Source of the DNA: Shimia ponticola
GTDB taxonomy: Bacteria; Pseudomonadota; Alphaproteobacteria; Rhodobacterales; Rhodobacteraceae
Reading direction: 5' to 3'
DNA length: 64,000 nucleotides
Assembly: GCF_007995215.1 (NCBI RefSeq)
Contig: NZ_VCDK01000003.1
Span: forward strand, 930,001 to 994,000
Each line of letters starts with the position of its first letter. Position 1 is the stretch's first letter. Below, piece after piece: positions 47,239 to 57,643 of this stretch. The notes under the pieces are model-generated. The model ran no database searches and had not been told where the DNA came from. It worked only from the letters and a program-made list of their open reading frames with translations. Position numbers and translations under genes: made by a program.

Positions 47239-48575
47239 GTGCGCTCAACCCGCGCCCCAAGCGACGCCATCAACGGTTCAAAGATCGGAAAGGACGTTGC
47301 AATCGGACCACCATCATCAACGCTGACGGGCGCATCAGCAGCCATGCCAAGGCACATGAAACTCATCGCGATCCGGTGGTCCAAGTGGCTCACGCAGGTC
47401 GCGCCGCCTTGAACCGATCCGGTTCCAATCACTGTCATCGTGTCTTCGGTGTCTTCGACCTCAACACCATTTGCGCGCAGGCCGTCGGCCATCGCAGCGA
47501 TCCGGTCGCTTTCCTTCACGCGCAGTTCCTTGACCCCCTCGAAATGGCAGCGCCCTTTGGCAAAGGCCGAAACCACCGACAGGATCGGGTATTCGTCAAT
47601 CATGCTCGCTGCGCGCTCGGCCGGAACGGTGATCCCCACCATATCTGGCGAGTATTTGGCACGCAGGTCGGCGACAGGCTCGCCACCCTCTTCCCGCATA
47701 TTCTCAAAGGTCAGGTCAGCGCCCATTTCCTGCAGCGTGTAATAGAGCCCCGCCCGCGTGGGGTTCAGCCCAATATTCGGCACCAGAACGTCAGAGCCAG
47801 GAACAATCAGCGCCGCACAGACCGGGAACGCCGCAGATGACGGATCACGGGGCACGATGATGGTCTGCGGCTTCAGCTCGGGTTGGCCGGTCAGGGTAAT
47901 CACCCGGCCGTCTTCCGTTTCCTCAACACTCACCTCGGCGCCAAAGCCTGCAAGCATCCGCTCGGTGTGATCGCGTGTCGCTTCTTTTTCGATCACAACC
48001 GTCTTGCCCGGCGCGTTCAGTCCAGCCAACAGGACCGCGGACTTCACCTGTGCCGACGGCATAGGGACAGTGTAGGTCACAGGCACAGGGTTCCGCGCAC
48101 CGACGATGGTCAACGGCAAGCGACCACCTTCACGGCCATAGGACTGCGCGCCAAACTCGGCAATCGGGTCAGTGACACGGCCCATTGGACGGCTGTTCAG
48201 GCTCGCATCACCTGTAAAGGTCGCGGTGATTGGACAGGTCGCCATCGCGCCCATGATCAGCCGCACGCCCGTACCAGAGTTTCCGCAGTCAATCACCTGA
48301 TCCGGCTCGGCAAACCCGCCGACGCCCACGCCGTGCACAGACCATGATCCATCTTCATGCTGTGTGACCTCGGCCCCAAAGGCGCGCATGGCCTTGGCCG
48401 TGTCCAGAACATCCTCGCCTTCCAGCAAGCCAGTGACCTTGGTCTCTCCCACCGCCATCGCACCAAGGATCAGCGAGCGATGCGAAATCGACTTGTCTCC
48501 CGGAACATCGGCTACGCCGGTCAACGGGCCGCATTTGTGCGATGTCATGGGAATAGGAGTGCCGTGGCCTGACAT
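47235..48575 (-). CDS. aroA: 3-phosphoshikimate 1-carboxyvinyltransferase (EPSP synthase)
   Basis: 446 aa. [46 protein letters not shown] and [18 protein letters not shown] are diagnostic. The active-site loop reads [10 protein letters not shown] with Gly at the position where class I and class II enzymes differ, suggesting class II (inference). The ATG at 48575 has AGAGG upstream. It makes EPSP for chorismate; trpF and trpB lie 6 kb downstream. Confidence 0.95.
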   Translation of the reverse strand: MSGHGTPIPMTSHKCGPLTGVADVPGDKSISHRSLILGAMAVGETKVTGLLEGEDVLDTAKAMRAFGAEVTQHEDGSWSVHGVGVGGFAEPDQVIDCGNSGTGVRLIMGAMATCPITATFTGDASLNSRPMGRVTDPIAEFGAQSYGREGGRLPLTIVGARNPVPVTYTVPMPSAQVKSAVLLAGLNAPGKTVVIEKEATRDHTERMLAGFGAEVSVEETEDGRVITLTGQPELKPQTIIVPRDPSSAAFPVCAALIVPGSDVLVPNIGLNPTRAGLYYTLQEMGADLTFENMREEGGEPVADLRAKYSPDMVGITVPAERAASMIDEYPILSVVSAFAKGRCHFEGVKELRVKESDRIAAMADGLRANGVEVEDTEDTMTVIGTGSVQGGATCVSHLDHRIAMSFMCLGMAADAPVSVDDGGPIATSFPIFEPLMASLGARVERT

Positions 48576-48665
48576 GAAAACCTCTTTTGTGTTCCAACGT
48601 CTGTTAGCGCCCACGCCACGCGGCGTAAACCAAGCCAGCACAATCTTTGAACAAAGCGTGCGGGT

Positions 48666-49400
48666 TTAGCCGTTGCGCGTGAATGTCAGGTAATGCGGCA
48701 CGCGCCCTTCGCGGATCGCCTTGGCCTCATACCGCGTGCGGTGCCAGTCATCCCAAGGTGTGCGCCAATCATCGGCGCGCTCCGCCATCCACGTAAATCC
48801 CGCAGGCGGCACCTCTTCCAGCGCTTGGCGCACATAATCGGGAATGTCCGTCGCCACGCGAAACGTCGCTCCCGGTTTCACAACCCGAGCCAGCGGCTCC
48901 AGATGTTCCGGCGTAACAAAGCGTCGGCGATGATGCCGTGCCTTAGGCCACGGATCTGGGTAGAGCAGAAACGCTCTTGAGATCGACTGATCCGGCAGCA
49001 CATCAAACAAATCGCGCGCGTCGCCGGGATGCACATGGATATTCGTTATGCCTTCGCGCCGGATTTTCCCGAGCAACATCGCAACGCCGTTCACGAAGGG
49101 TTCGCAGGCAATGAACGCAACATCTGGATTGGCCAAGGCCTGCGCCGCGACATGCTCTCCACCGCCAAATCCGACCTCAAGCCAGACATCCTGACCCGAA
49201 AAGACAGCATCCATGTCTAAGGGGGTGCGATCATGGTTCTCTTCCCATGATACGTGGGCAAGCCGGACCTCTGGCAACACCTCATCCAGGTCGCGCTCTT
49301 GCGCAGGCTTGAGGGTTTTGCCTTTGATCCGACCGTAAAAATTACGCCATGGCGCACCGGATGGGTGTGCCTCGGCTGAATTGTCCAGTTCGTCTGCCAT
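48666..49400 (-). CDS. trmB: tRNA (guanine-N7-)-methyltransferase
   Basis: 244 aa. LEVGFGGGEHVAAQA is the SAM motif, LLYPDPWPKARHHRRRFV the tRNA-contact/catalytic region and TDIPDYVRQAL a late family motif. It methylates G46 of tRNA. It begins 10 bp after metK, which makes its SAM donor. Confidence 0.95.
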   Translation of the reverse strand: MADELDNSAEAHPSGAPWRNFYGRIKGKTLKPAQERDLDEVLPEVRLAHVSWEENHDRTPLDMDAVFSGQDVWLEVGFGGGEHVAAQALANPDVAFIACEPFVNGVAMLLGKIRREGITNIHVHPGDARDLFDVLPDQSISRAFLLYPDPWPKARHHRRRFVTPEHLEPLARVVKPGATFRVATDIPDYVRQALEEVPPAGFTWMAERADDWRTPWDDWHRTRYEAKAIREGRVPHYLTFTRNG

Positions 49401-49410
49401 GGCGGGGCTG

Positions 49411-50592
49411 TTAGACGGCTTTCTTCAGCGCCTCAACCAGATCGGTCTTTTCCCAGCTAAATCCGCCGTCCGCATCAGGTGCGCGGCCAAAGTGACCATA
49501 GGCTGCCGTACGCTGATAAATGGGGCGGTTCAAATCAAGATGGCTGCGAATGCCGCGTGGGGTCAGGTCCATGCACTTCGCAACCGCCTGTTCAATCGCA
49601 GCTTCCTTCACCTCACCTGTGCCGTGGGTATCGACATAGATGGAAAGTGGTTTGGACACGCCGATTGCGTAGCTCAACTGCAATGTGCAGCGGTCGGCCA
49701 TGCCTGCGGCGACGATGTTCTTCGCAAGGTAGCGCGCGGCATATGCCGCCGAGCGGTCAACCTTGGTCGGGTCTTTGCCCGAAAACGCACCACCACCATG
49801 TGGCGCGGCACCGCCATAAGTATCCACGATGATCTTGCGGCCTGTCAGGCCTGCGTCACCATCGGGTCCACCAATCACGAAGGTTCCAGTTGGGTTGACC
49901 CACCATTCGGTCTCATCGGTCAGCCATCCGTCGGGAAGCACCTCGCGAATATAGGGTTCAACGATGGCGCGAATGTCGCCGCTTGTTTGATGGGCATGGG
50001 CATGCTGCGTTGACAGCACGATCGATGTCACCTCGACCGGCACACCATTTTCATAGCGCAGCGACAGCTGCGATTTCGCGTCCGGGCGCAGGTCTGGCTC
50101 CGTGCCGTCTTTGCGCACCTCCGCCAGCCGGCGCAGGATCGCGTGTGAATAAAGGATCGGCGCCGGCATCAACTCGGGCGTTTCATTGGTGGCGTATCCG
50201 AACATGATACCCTGATCGCCTGCGCCTTCGTCCTTGTCCTCACCCGCATTCACGCCCTGCGCGATATGCGCGGATTGCTCGTGCAACAGGTTCGTCACCT
50301 CGCAAGTCGCATGGTGAAATTCGTCCTGCTCGTAGCCGATGTCCTTGATACAGGCGCGCGCGATGTCCTCGATCCGCTCCATGTATTCGGTCAGTTTTGA
50401 CTGATCCGACAGCCCCACCTCACCACCGATCACCACGCGGTTTGTTGTGGCAAAGGTTTCGCACGCCACCCGCGCCTCTGGCTCTTCGCTGAGCAATGCG
50501 TCCAGCACGGCGTCAGAGATACGGTCGCACACCTTATCGGGATGCCCCTCCGAGACGGACTCCGAGGTGAAGGTATAGTTTTGGCGTGTCAT
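49411..50592 (-). CDS. metK: S-adenosylmethionine synthetase
   Basis: 393 aa. [24 protein letters not shown] at the N-terminus, [24 protein letters not shown] and [19 protein letters not shown] are the signature regions. It joins ATP and methionine. The ATG at 50592 follows GGAG inside a SAM/SAH-type riboswitch (50598-50644), so expression should fall when SAM is high. Confidence 0.97.
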   Translation of the reverse strand: MTRQNYTFTSESVSEGHPDKVCDRISDAVLDALLSEEPEARVACETFATTNRVVIGGEVGLSDQSKLTEYMERIEDIARACIKDIGYEQDEFHHATCEVTNLLHEQSAHIAQGVNAGEDKDEGAGDQGIMFGYATNETPELMPAPILYSHAILRRLAEVRKDGTEPDLRPDAKSQLSLRYENGVPVEVTSIVLSTQHAHAHQTSGDIRAIVEPYIREVLPDGWLTDETEWWVNPTGTFVIGGPDGDAGLTGRKIIVDTYGGAAPHGGGAFSGKDPTKVDRSAAYAARYLAKNIVAAGMADRCTLQLSYAIGVSKPLSIYVDTHGTGEVKEAAIEQAVAKCMDLTPRGIRSHLDLNRPIYQRTAAYGHFGRAPDADGGFSWEKTDLVEALKKAV

Positions 50593-50597
50593 GGGGA

Positions 50598-50644
50598 TGC
50601 TCCATTATTCTATGAACCGTCCCGCCAGGAAGCCGTTGGGACGC
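50598..50644 (-). promoter_or_regulatory. SAM/SAH riboswitch in the metK leader
   Basis: Minus strand: a 6-bp stem CGTCCC/GGGACG encloses AACGGCTTCCTGGC, and a T-G-G-A-G-C-A end lies after a 13-base AT-rich linker. This matches the SAM/SAH class consensus (stem, AACGGCUUCCUGRC loop, then UGGAGCA pseudoknot partner). The GGAG of the final element is also the metK ribosome site, so ligand binding should block initiation. Confidence 0.93.
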
Positions 50645-50681
50645 TGCTGCGCGACAGGCCTACGCTTGCGCCTCGGATGCG

Positions 50682-52190
50682 TCAATCGCTAAAGCCCTGT
50701 CTGCCTTTCCATCGCCCAAAAACATGTCCAAACACTAACAACGCCACGATTAGGGCAAACCCCATTTCACGCCACCGGGAATAGAGTGTGGGCGGCAAGG
50801 CAGGCGGCAACGCGTGGTCGACATGCCCGGCTACGCCCAGAGGCAGTTCTGCAAGCACATGGCCGCGCGCATCGATCACGGATGAAATCCCCGTATTCGC
50901 GGACCGCAGCACCGGAAGACCCTGTTCGATGGCACGCGCCTGAGCTTGTTGAAGATGCTGACGCGGCCCGCCGTATTCACCAAACCATGCGTCATTCGTC
51001 GACAGAGCCAAAAGCCTTGGTCGCTCGGACGTATTGCCGACATTGCGCGGAAAGACGCTTTCATAACACAAGATCGGCTGCACCAGACCGATCCCCGGCA
51101 CATCGACAACATGCCCACCCGTGCCCGCCGAGAACCCGAATTGTCCATCGGTGGCCAAACCGAAAATACCCCAGGCTGCAAATCGTTCGGCCAAAGGCAT
51201 GTATTCCCCGAAGGGCACCAAGTGTGCCTTATCATAGACATCGGACACATCCCCGCGCGGCTCGACCAGAGCAAGCACATTATACAGTTTGCCTGCCTGA
51301 AACCGCTGTGCGCCGACCATTACGGGCGCTCCACCTGCGCGCTCTGACACGACCGACAACAACGCCCCGGCCTCATCCAGCGCGTAAGGCACCGATATCT
51401 CGGGCCACAAAATGAAGTCCGCTTGCGGCGCGGCGGCCGTGCTTTCAAGCATGCGGGACAAAAACACAGGGATCATCGCCGGATCCCATTTCTGATCTTG
51501 CGCCGCATTTGGCTGCACAGCCCGCAACAGCGGCGCATCGGATGCCGCCTTTGGCCCCTTGGGCGCAGGCACAATCACCAGCGCGACCATCACGCCGATC
51601 AACCCCAGTGAAACAGCGGGCACGCTGCGCCAACTGGCGACAGCCGCCCATAGGACGCCCCAAAACACCATGGTCAAAGCATATGGCCCAATCCAAGCCG
51701 CAGCTTGGTAGAGCATCTGGTCCACAGACGTCGTGACCAACATCGCCCAGGGAAACCCGGTGAACAGGTACCCGCGCGCCAGTTCCGCACATCCCATAGC
51801 AATAACAAGGAGCAGTCCACTGCGCCGCCACCCGGCGAAACTCACTGCCGCCCCCCAAAACAGCGCCAACCCGCCGGACAAAAACAAAATGGCAAAAGGC
51901 GCCATCCAACCATGCCGCAGCGGGTCAACAAGAAACGGCTCAATGATCCAGTGAAAGGTTGGTGTGAAATACCCAAGGCCAAAGCCCCACCCGAGCCAGA
52001 AGCCCCGTTTTGTGCCAAAGCGCCAAGGACGCGCCAACATGAACCCAAGCGCACCGATCACAGCCGCCAACGGCACGCCGAAGGGCGGGTTCGCCAAGGC
52101 AGCAATACCTCCGCACAGGCAGGCATAAAGCCATAACCTGCGCGAGCTCAGCTGTGAAAGAGGATTAGACCCCAGCGTCCGAGGGAACAT
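50682..52190 (-). CDS. lnt: Apolipoprotein N-acyltransferase
   Basis: 502 aa. About seven N-terminal membrane helices, then a nitrilase domain with ILWPEISVPYAL (catalytic Glu), VYDKAHLVPFGEYMP (Lys) and ILCYESVFP (Cys), and a final helix before the C-terminus. It adds the third acyl chain to lipoproteins such as Pal. The ATG at 52190 overlaps the corC-like gene by 26 bp; upstream open codons are inside that gene. Confidence 0.92.
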   Translation of the reverse strand: MFPRTLGSNPLSQLSSRRLWLYACLCGGIAALANPPFGVPLAAVIGALGFMLARPWRFGTKRGFWLGWGFGLGYFTPTFHWIIEPFLVDPLRHGWMAPFAILFLSGGLALFWGAAVSFAGWRRSGLLLVIAMGCAELARGYLFTGFPWAMLVTTSVDQMLYQAAAWIGPYALTMVFWGVLWAAVASWRSVPAVSLGLIGVMVALVIVPAPKGPKAASDAPLLRAVQPNAAQDQKWDPAMIPVFLSRMLESTAAAPQADFILWPEISVPYALDEAGALLSVVSERAGGAPVMVGAQRFQAGKLYNVLALVEPRGDVSDVYDKAHLVPFGEYMPLAERFAAWGIFGLATDGQFGFSAGTGGHVVDVPGIGLVQPILCYESVFPRNVGNTSERPRLLALSTNDAWFGEYGGPRQHLQQAQARAIEQGLPVLRSANTGISSVIDARGHVLAELPLGVAGHVDHALPPALPPTLYSRWREMGFALIVALLVFGHVFGRWKGRQGFSD

Positions 52191-53097
52191 AGACGCGCAA
52201 ACGCTTGATCCGACGCGGATCGGCATCCACGACTTCGAACTCCGGGCCGCCGGGATGTGGAACGATCTCGCCCCGTGCGGGTACGCGACCGGACAGCATA
52301 AAGACCAGTCCACCCAAGGTGTCGACCTCTTCCCCGTCGATTTCCTCGTGCCGGGTCAAAGACATGCCGATCTCGGCTTCGAACTCATCCAGAGGTGTTC
52401 TGGCCTGCACAAGGAAACAGCCCGGCTTTTCCTCGGACCACAGCTTGTCCTCCTCGGTGTCGTGTTCGTCTTCAATCTCGCCCACGACCTGTTCGATGAG
52501 GTCCTCAATGGTGACAAGCCCGTCGGTGCCGCCATATTCGTCGATCACCAAAGCGATATGCACGCGATCGGCCTGCATCTTGGTCAAAAGAACACCCAGC
52601 GGCATCGACGGCGGCACGAATAGCAAAGGCCGGACCAATTTGGTCAGGTCAAAGGTCTCGCCCTTGCCATTGAACCCGAATTGCAGAGCGAAATCCTTGA
52701 GATGCACAAAGCCGATAGGTGTATCCAACGTCCCCGAATAGACCGGAAGGCGCGTCAGCCCGCTATCCTTAAAGACTTCGTAGACCTCTTCCTTGGCGGC
52801 CGTGTCGGACAGGGCCACGACTTCGGCCTTGGGGATCAGGACATCATCAACGCGCATACGGCGCAGATTGCCCAGTCCGGGCATCGGTGAATTCACACGT
52901 TGAATGACGGCATCCTTGTCGGTTTCGTCCGTGTCCGAAGGACTAAGCGCCTGCACCAGACGCCCGAAAAAACCACGCTCTTGCGTTTCAACCATATCAG
53001 AGGCTTCCGGAGCGCCCTGATACTCAACTGTCTTACTGTCACTGTCGGACTGCGCGCGCTGCGCTGCGTCAGACGATCCGTCGGCTGCTTCGCCCAT
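52165..53097 (-). CDS. CorC/HlyC-type CBS-domain protein
   Basis: 310 aa. An acidic N-terminus precedes two CBS repeats (RMRVDDVLIPKAEVVALS, and DRVHIALVIDEYGGTDGLVTIEDLIEQVVGEIEDEHD) and a C-terminal transporter-associated domain (VDTLGGLVFMLSGRVPARGEIV). It lies in the conserved ybeY-corC-lnt order. The family is linked to Mg/Co efflux and to Lnt function. Confidence 0.92.
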   Translation of the reverse strand: MGEAADGSSDAAQRAQSDSDSKTVEYQGAPEASDMVETQERGFFGRLVQALSPSDTDETDKDAVIQRVNSPMPGLGNLRRMRVDDVLIPKAEVVALSDTAAKEEVYEVFKDSGLTRLPVYSGTLDTPIGFVHLKDFALQFGFNGKGETFDLTKLVRPLLFVPPSMPLGVLLTKMQADRVHIALVIDEYGGTDGLVTIEDLIEQVVGEIEDEHDTEEDKLWSEEKPGCFLVQARTPLDEFEAEIGMSLTRHEEIDGEEVDTLGGLVFMLSGRVPARGEIVPHPGGPEFEVVDADPRRIKRLRVYVPSDAGV

Positions 53098-53111
53098 TGT
53101 CTCCTATACCC

Positions 53112-53603
53112 TTAAGGGGTGCTCTTGTTTGACGAATATGGGTCAGGAAGACCCATATTGCCAAGAATTTCTGTTTCGATGCCTTCCATCAGTTCGGCGT
53201 CAGCATCGCGCTCGTGGTCGTAGCCCAACAAATGCAACACGCCATGCACGATCAGATGGGTGGTGTGCTGCTCCAACGGGATCTTCGCCGCTTGGGCTTC
53301 ACGCAAGCAGGTGTCGTAGGAAATGGCAATGTCTCCCAGTTCCGGATCGTCCGGCGCGATGGGCTCCCCCCCATCCGCTTCTGCTCCGAGCTCTTCCGAC
53401 GGCCAAGACAGCACATTGGTCGGCACGGCCTTGCCGCGAAACGCCGCATTCAGCGTAGCAATCCGCGTGTCATCGCATCCCATGACCGACACCTCACCCT
53501 GCACATCCAAATGCGCAAGGGTCGCCACCGTCGCCTCATGCGCAAGCACAGCAAGACCTGCCTCTTGCCAGCGGTCGTCTTCGATGAGGGTCTCGGTCAC
53601 CAT
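53112..53603 (-). CDS. ybeY: Endoribonuclease YbeY (rRNA maturation)
   Basis: 163 aa. The metal motif HLIVHGVLHLLGYDHERDAD (three His) is complete, preceded by NVLSWP and LGDIAISYDT. It matures 16S rRNA 3' end and helps ribosome quality control. Family order with phoH and corC is conserved; phoH lies 158 bp upstream. Confidence 0.95.
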   Translation of the reverse strand: MVTETLIEDDRWQEAGLAVLAHEATVATLAHLDVQGEVSVMGCDDTRIATLNAAFRGKAVPTNVLSWPSEELGAEADGGEPIAPDDPELGDIAISYDTCLREAQAAKIPLEQHTTHLIVHGVLHLLGYDHERDADAELMEGIETEILGNMGLPDPYSSNKSTP

Positions 53604-53761
53604 GGATGTGCCTTGGCCTGCCTCCGTCAGATGGTCAATGGAGGATTAACGTTATGCCATTGGGGCAACAGCGCTCATGCCCGCTCTGATGTGGTAGGAG
53701 CGATGACCCAGGTCTCCTGTCCGCTGCGGGACGACACCCTGAAACCCGTTGTTGTCGGACC

Positions 53762-54787
53762 CTATGCGCCACGTGCCGGGTCATCGGCGTCGTAGGCTTC
53801 GATGATCGCTGCCACCAACGGATGCCGCACCACGTCCTTGGACGAGAAATAGTTGAAGCTGATCTTGGGAATACCACTCAGCAACCGCTCGGCATCGCGT
53901 AGGCCTGATGTTACGCCGCGCGGCAGATCGACCTGAGACCGGTCCCCGGTGATCACCATGCGCGACCCCTCACCCAGACGGGTCAAAAACATCTTCATCT
54001 GCATCGATGTCGCGTTCTGAGCCTCGTCCAAGACGACAAATGCATTCGCAAGCGTCCGTCCGCGCATGAAGGCCAGCGGTGCGATTTCGATGGTCTTTTC
54101 CTCGATGAGTTTGGTGACCTGCTTCCCCGGAAGGAAATCATTCAGCGCGTCGTAAAGCGGCTGCATGTAAGGGTCGACCTTGTCCTTCATGTCACCGGGC
54201 AGATAGCCCAGCTTCTCGCCTGCTTCGACAGCCGGCCGTGACAGGATGATCTTATCCACGTTGCCGGTGATCAACATGTTCACGCCAACGGCAACCGCCA
54301 GATAGGTTTTCCCGGTTCCCGCCGGGCCAATGCCAAAGGCCAACTCATTTTTAAACAGCGAGCGGACATAGGCCTTTTGCGCATCCGTGCGCGGCTCAAC
54401 CAGCTTTTTGCGGGTCTTGATTTCGACCGTGCCGCCTTTGAACAGTTCCATCTGGTCGCCGTCGCGCGTGCCTGTGCCTTTGTCCGTGTTGCCCATGCGC
54501 AGTTCACGGTCGAGATCGGCAGGCTCAATGCCGCGCCCTTGTTCGAGGCGCGTATAGAGCGACTGCAAAACCTCTGCGGCGCGCGCACGCGCATCTGCAT
54601 CGCCCAGCAAAACCAATTGGTTGCCGCGCCTGACGATCTGTAGCCCCAGCCGGTTCTCAAGATCACTGAGATTGCGGTCATACTCACCGCATAGATCAAT
54701 CAGAAGAAAATTGTCCGGAAATTCCAGAAGGGACTCACCGCTCGTGTCAGCGGCAGTTTCAGGCGGCAGCGTGGGTGTCAAAACCAA
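53762..54787 (-). CDS. phoH: PhoH-family ATPase
   Basis: 341 aa. An N-terminal KH-like region (about 25-80) precedes the PhoH core: FGIGPAGTGKTYLAVAVGV (Walker A), RPAVEAGEKLGYLPGD, FVVLDEAQNAT (Walker B), RLGEGSRMVITGD. It is an ATP-binding protein, probably acting with YbeY in RNA metabolism. The start is a TTG at 54787 with AAGGA 8 bases upstream; no ATG or GTG fits. Confidence 0.94.
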   Translation of the reverse strand: MVLTPTLPPETAADTSGESLLEFPDNFLLIDLCGEYDRNLSDLENRLGLQIVRRGNQLVLLGDADARARAAEVLQSLYTRLEQGRGIEPADLDRELRMGNTDKGTGTRDGDQMELFKGGTVEIKTRKKLVEPRTDAQKAYVRSLFKNELAFGIGPAGTGKTYLAVAVGVNMLITGNVDKIILSRPAVEAGEKLGYLPGDMKDKVDPYMQPLYDALNDFLPGKQVTKLIEEKTIEIAPLAFMRGRTLANAFVVLDEAQNATSMQMKMFLTRLGEGSRMVITGDRSQVDLPRGVTSGLRDAERLLSGIPKISFNYFSSKDVVRHPLVAAIIEAYDADDPARGA

Positions 54788-54897
54788 TCAGAGCGTCCTT
54801 TTAGTCGAATGACTTTCCTTGATGCTGCCAAGCAGCGCGACATGGTGCAAGGGGCCAATTCCGGCCTCATTGCATAAAGATAGGGCGAAAATGCATT

Positions 54898-54925
54898 AAG
54901 GCCGCAGCGTTTCCACTGCGGCCTT
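54898..54925. terminator. Hairpin terminator after the lipoprotein gene
   Basis: A 10-bp perfect stem AAGGCCGCAG/CTGCGGCCTT with an 8-nt loop. T-rich on the plus side (TTTTATTG), TTAATGC on the minus side. It isolates phoH from the upstream lipoprotein gene. Confidence 0.75.
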
Positions 54926-54958
54926 TTATTGTTGGTTGAAACCTGCACGTCGTCTTGA

Positions 54959-55324
54959 TCAGAACCGTTCGCTTGGACCCGCGCCCAGGACACTGTCACC
55001 ATTCACTTCGGAGCCTTCCTTGAATGGCCCGGAGGCGATCGTTTCAGCACCGTGACCAGTGCAGACAGGCTTTCCGTAGGGGTCAACGCGTTGCGACAGG
55101 TAACCTTCGATGCCGTCGTCGATGATCCAGTGGTCACACCCATTCGGATCAATCCAGATGCCGGCGACCAATTGGCTCAGGTCTTTCTCATCGCGGCCTA
55201 GGTCGCGGGTCTTGTCCGGGGTCATGTTGTCGCGCTCGAAACCGAATGCTCCACCGCCACCTGAACAGGCAGACAACAGACCAAAGAGACTGACCGCCAC
55301 CGTTGCTTTAATCAGAGTGTTCAT
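54959..55324 (-). CDS. Small lipoprotein with DP-GC-HW motif
   Basis: 121 aa. Signal peptide ending LLSAC places the lipidated Cys at 20, followed by a Gly-rich linker. At 56-89 it has IWIDPNGCDHWIIDDGIEGY then RVDPYGKPVC. The next gene upstream encodes the same motif, so the two probably share a partner or ligand. The ATG at 55324 opens the signal. Unknown function; probably outer-membrane attached. Confidence 0.78.
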   Translation of the reverse strand: MNTLIKATVAVSLFGLLSACSGGGGAFGFERDNMTPDKTRDLGRDEKDLSQLVAGIWIDPNGCDHWIIDDGIEGYLSQRVDPYGKPVCTGHGAETIASGPFKEGSEVNGDSVLGAGPSERF

Positions 55325-55337
55325 ATTTTTGTCCCCC

Positions 55338-55910
55338 TCAGCGCAGGCACAGAATTTCGATGTGCTGGCTTTTGCTCCAATTGCCGCCGCCTTTGCCGCC
55401 ATAGGCGTCAATGCCGACAATCCGTGCACCCGAACCGTGGGCGACCTGCGCGAGCATGTTTGCCCGTTTCTTAAGAAGGTTCGTATTGTGGCCGGAGGTG
55501 TGCCCAATGATCTTGTAAGCCGAGGCGCGCTGCGTCTTGAAGAAATCGTTGACCAACGACTTGCCCTTGTGGGTCAGCCATGCGCCATTGCGTTCAAAGA
55601 TCGCATGCGCGTCCATCTTGGCGCAGATGCTGCCCTGACGGCAGGTGGGCTTGCCATTCCGGTCAACTTTCAGGGTCATGTACCCTTCCCAGCCGTCATC
55701 CATCACCCAGTGTTCGCACCCATCCGGGTCAACCCAGATGGTCGGAACATAGCGTTCACCGGTCACAACCCGCTGCTGACCACCATCGTGCGTGTGGTTG
55801 AAAGGCTGGCCTGTCGTCTGGTGTGCAAATGTCGCCGTAGGAGCCGAGAACAGTGCGATTGAGGCCGCGACGGTCGCCGCGCCGAATGCTTTGAAAATCT
55901 TTGTCACCAC
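55338..55910 (-). CDS. Secreted OmpA-like protein with DP-GC-HW motif
   Basis: 190 aa. Signal peptide (FGAATVAASIALFSAPTATFA) then a His-rich segment, the shared motif at 58-91 (IWVDPDGCEHWVMDDGWEGY, VDRNGKPTC) and a C-terminal OmpA-like domain (about 98-190: ERNGAWLTHKGKSLVNDFF, IIGHTSGHNTNLLKKRANML). The start is one of two adjacent GTG codons (55910 or 55907) after GAGGAAA. It is 13 bp from the lipoprotein gene; both are secreted, a likely wall-bound pair (inference). Confidence 0.78.
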   Translation of the reverse strand: MVTKIFKAFGAATVAASIALFSAPTATFAHQTTGQPFNHTHDGGQQRVVTGERYVPTIWVDPDGCEHWVMDDGWEGYMTLKVDRNGKPTCRQGSICAKMDAHAIFERNGAWLTHKGKSLVNDFFKTQRASAYKIIGHTSGHNTNLLKKRANMLAQVAHGSGARIVGIDAYGGKGGGNWSKSQHIEILCLR

Positions 55911-56155
55911 GTCCGTGTTTCCTCTGCAAGATGCCTCAAGCGCTGCTCGTGGTCTTGTTGCCACGTGTCGCGTGCATACTATTGCTGGAGACCCTATCAA
56001 AAAACGGGTATTTGTGAAGGGGTATTCACTAGATGTGGGTCAGTTTATTTTGCACAGAACTGCCCGCTCTGCCTCCATAAGCAGAACGAGACGCAAATTC
56101 TAGTGTAAATGGGTGTATCTAGCACCAAGCCTAGCGCGATTGCGAAACTCTATCG

Positions 56156-57469
56156 TCAGGCGTCAACGCTGATAAATTCACCAGCAAGTGAATTGGTGCT
56201 GGACTCAGCGATACGCACCTGCGCGATATCACCCACTTGGACGGCATCGCTCGTAACATGCACCGCATGCAGGTACTCGGATTTGCCGACCATCTGCCCA
56301 TCCTGACGACCGGGCTTTTCAAACAACACGCGCACCTCACGCCCGACCATCGCATCCTGTGCCGCGCGCTGCTGATCACTCAGCAATGCCTGCAAACGGT
56401 ACAGCCGGTCGTTCGCGACCTCTGCGGCCACGGGGTCTTTCTCCGCAGCTGGCGTGCCGGGACGCGCCGAGTATTTGAACGAATAGGATTGGCCATAGCC
56501 AACCGTCCGAACCAGATCCATCGTGTCTTCAAAATCGGCATCAGTTTCGCCGGGGAAACCAACGATGAAATCGCCCGACAGGAGCAGGTCAGGCCGCGCA
56601 TCCCGCAGCTTCTCGATCAACACGAAGTAGGCATCACGTGTGTGTTTGCGGTTCATCGCCTTCAGAATGCGGTCGCTTCCGGATTGAACAGGCAGGTGCA
56701 GGTAAGGCATCAGCTTTTCACAAGTGCCATGCGCTTCGATCAGGGCATCATCCATGTCATTGGGATGGCTGGTGGTGAACCGAATACGCTCCAGCCCATC
56801 GACCTTGTCTAGGTCCCAGATCAGCCCCGCCAGACCGCCGTCATGGCCATTGTAGGCATTCACGTTCTGCCCCAGCAACGTGATCTCACGCACGCCGCGC
56901 TCGACCAGATCGCGCGCTTCGTCCAAAACGCGCGCCGCTGGACGGCTGACTTCGGCTCCACGGGTGTACGGCACAACGCAAAAGGCGCAGAATTTATCGC
57001 AGCCTTCCTGAACGGTCAGAAACGCCGTCGGCCCGCGTTTGGCCTTGGGCCGCTTGGCCAAATGGTTGAACTTGTCCTCTTCGGGGAAATCCGTGTCGAG
57101 CGCGCGCTGCCCTTCGGCGAGCTTGCGGTTCATCTCGGGCAGACGGTGATAGCTTTGCGGCCCAACGACCAGATCGACCATTGGTTGCCGCCTGACAATT
57201 TCCTCACCTTCTGCCTGCGCAACGCAGCCCGCCACGCCGATCTTCAGATCAGGTTTTTCGGCCTTCAGCCCCTTAAACCGTCCGAGTTCAGAATAAATCT
57301 TTTCGGCGGCCTTTTCGCGAATGTGACAGGTGTTCAACAGGATCATGTCGGCGTCGTCCGGCGTCGCCGTCTGCTCATACCCTTCGCCGCCCAGCGCCTC
57401 GGCCATGCGTTCGCTGTCATAGACGTTCATCTGACAGCCGTAGGTTTTGATGTAGAGCTTCTTCGTCAT
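56156..57469 (-). CDS. miaB: tRNA-2-methylthio-N6-isopentenyladenosine synthase
   Basis: 437 aa. An N-terminal UPF0004 domain ([28 protein letters not shown]) supplies one cluster; the radical SAM motif [15 protein letters not shown] supplies the other; a C-terminal TRAM domain ends the protein. It adds the methylthio group to A37. The phoH gene usually follows; here two secreted-protein genes intervene. Confidence 0.96.
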   Translation of the reverse strand: MTKKLYIKTYGCQMNVYDSERMAEALGGEGYEQTATPDDADMILLNTCHIREKAAEKIYSELGRFKGLKAEKPDLKIGVAGCVAQAEGEEIVRRQPMVDLVVGPQSYHRLPEMNRKLAEGQRALDTDFPEEDKFNHLAKRPKAKRGPTAFLTVQEGCDKFCAFCVVPYTRGAEVSRPAARVLDEARDLVERGVREITLLGQNVNAYNGHDGGLAGLIWDLDKVDGLERIRFTTSHPNDMDDALIEAHGTCEKLMPYLHLPVQSGSDRILKAMNRKHTRDAYFVLIEKLRDARPDLLLSGDFIVGFPGETDADFEDTMDLVRTVGYGQSYSFKYSARPGTPAAEKDPVAAEVANDRLYRLQALLSDQQRAAQDAMVGREVRVLFEKPGRQDGQMVGKSEYLHAVHVTSDAVQVGDIAQVRIAESSTNSLAGEFISVDA

Positions 57470-57643
57470 GGGAGGGGACCCTGCGCGTTTAGGGGAGGTC
57501 GGTCGTCAAAGTCAGTGCGCCTTATGCGTCAGCCGCGAATTGCATGCAATAGAGCGGCTTTCCGGCGCTCCGCGCCTGCGCGGGCCTTGCATTGACGTCC
57601 GTGATCCGGGAAACCCGAAGGGCGGCAGATCAAAAGGTCGAAG

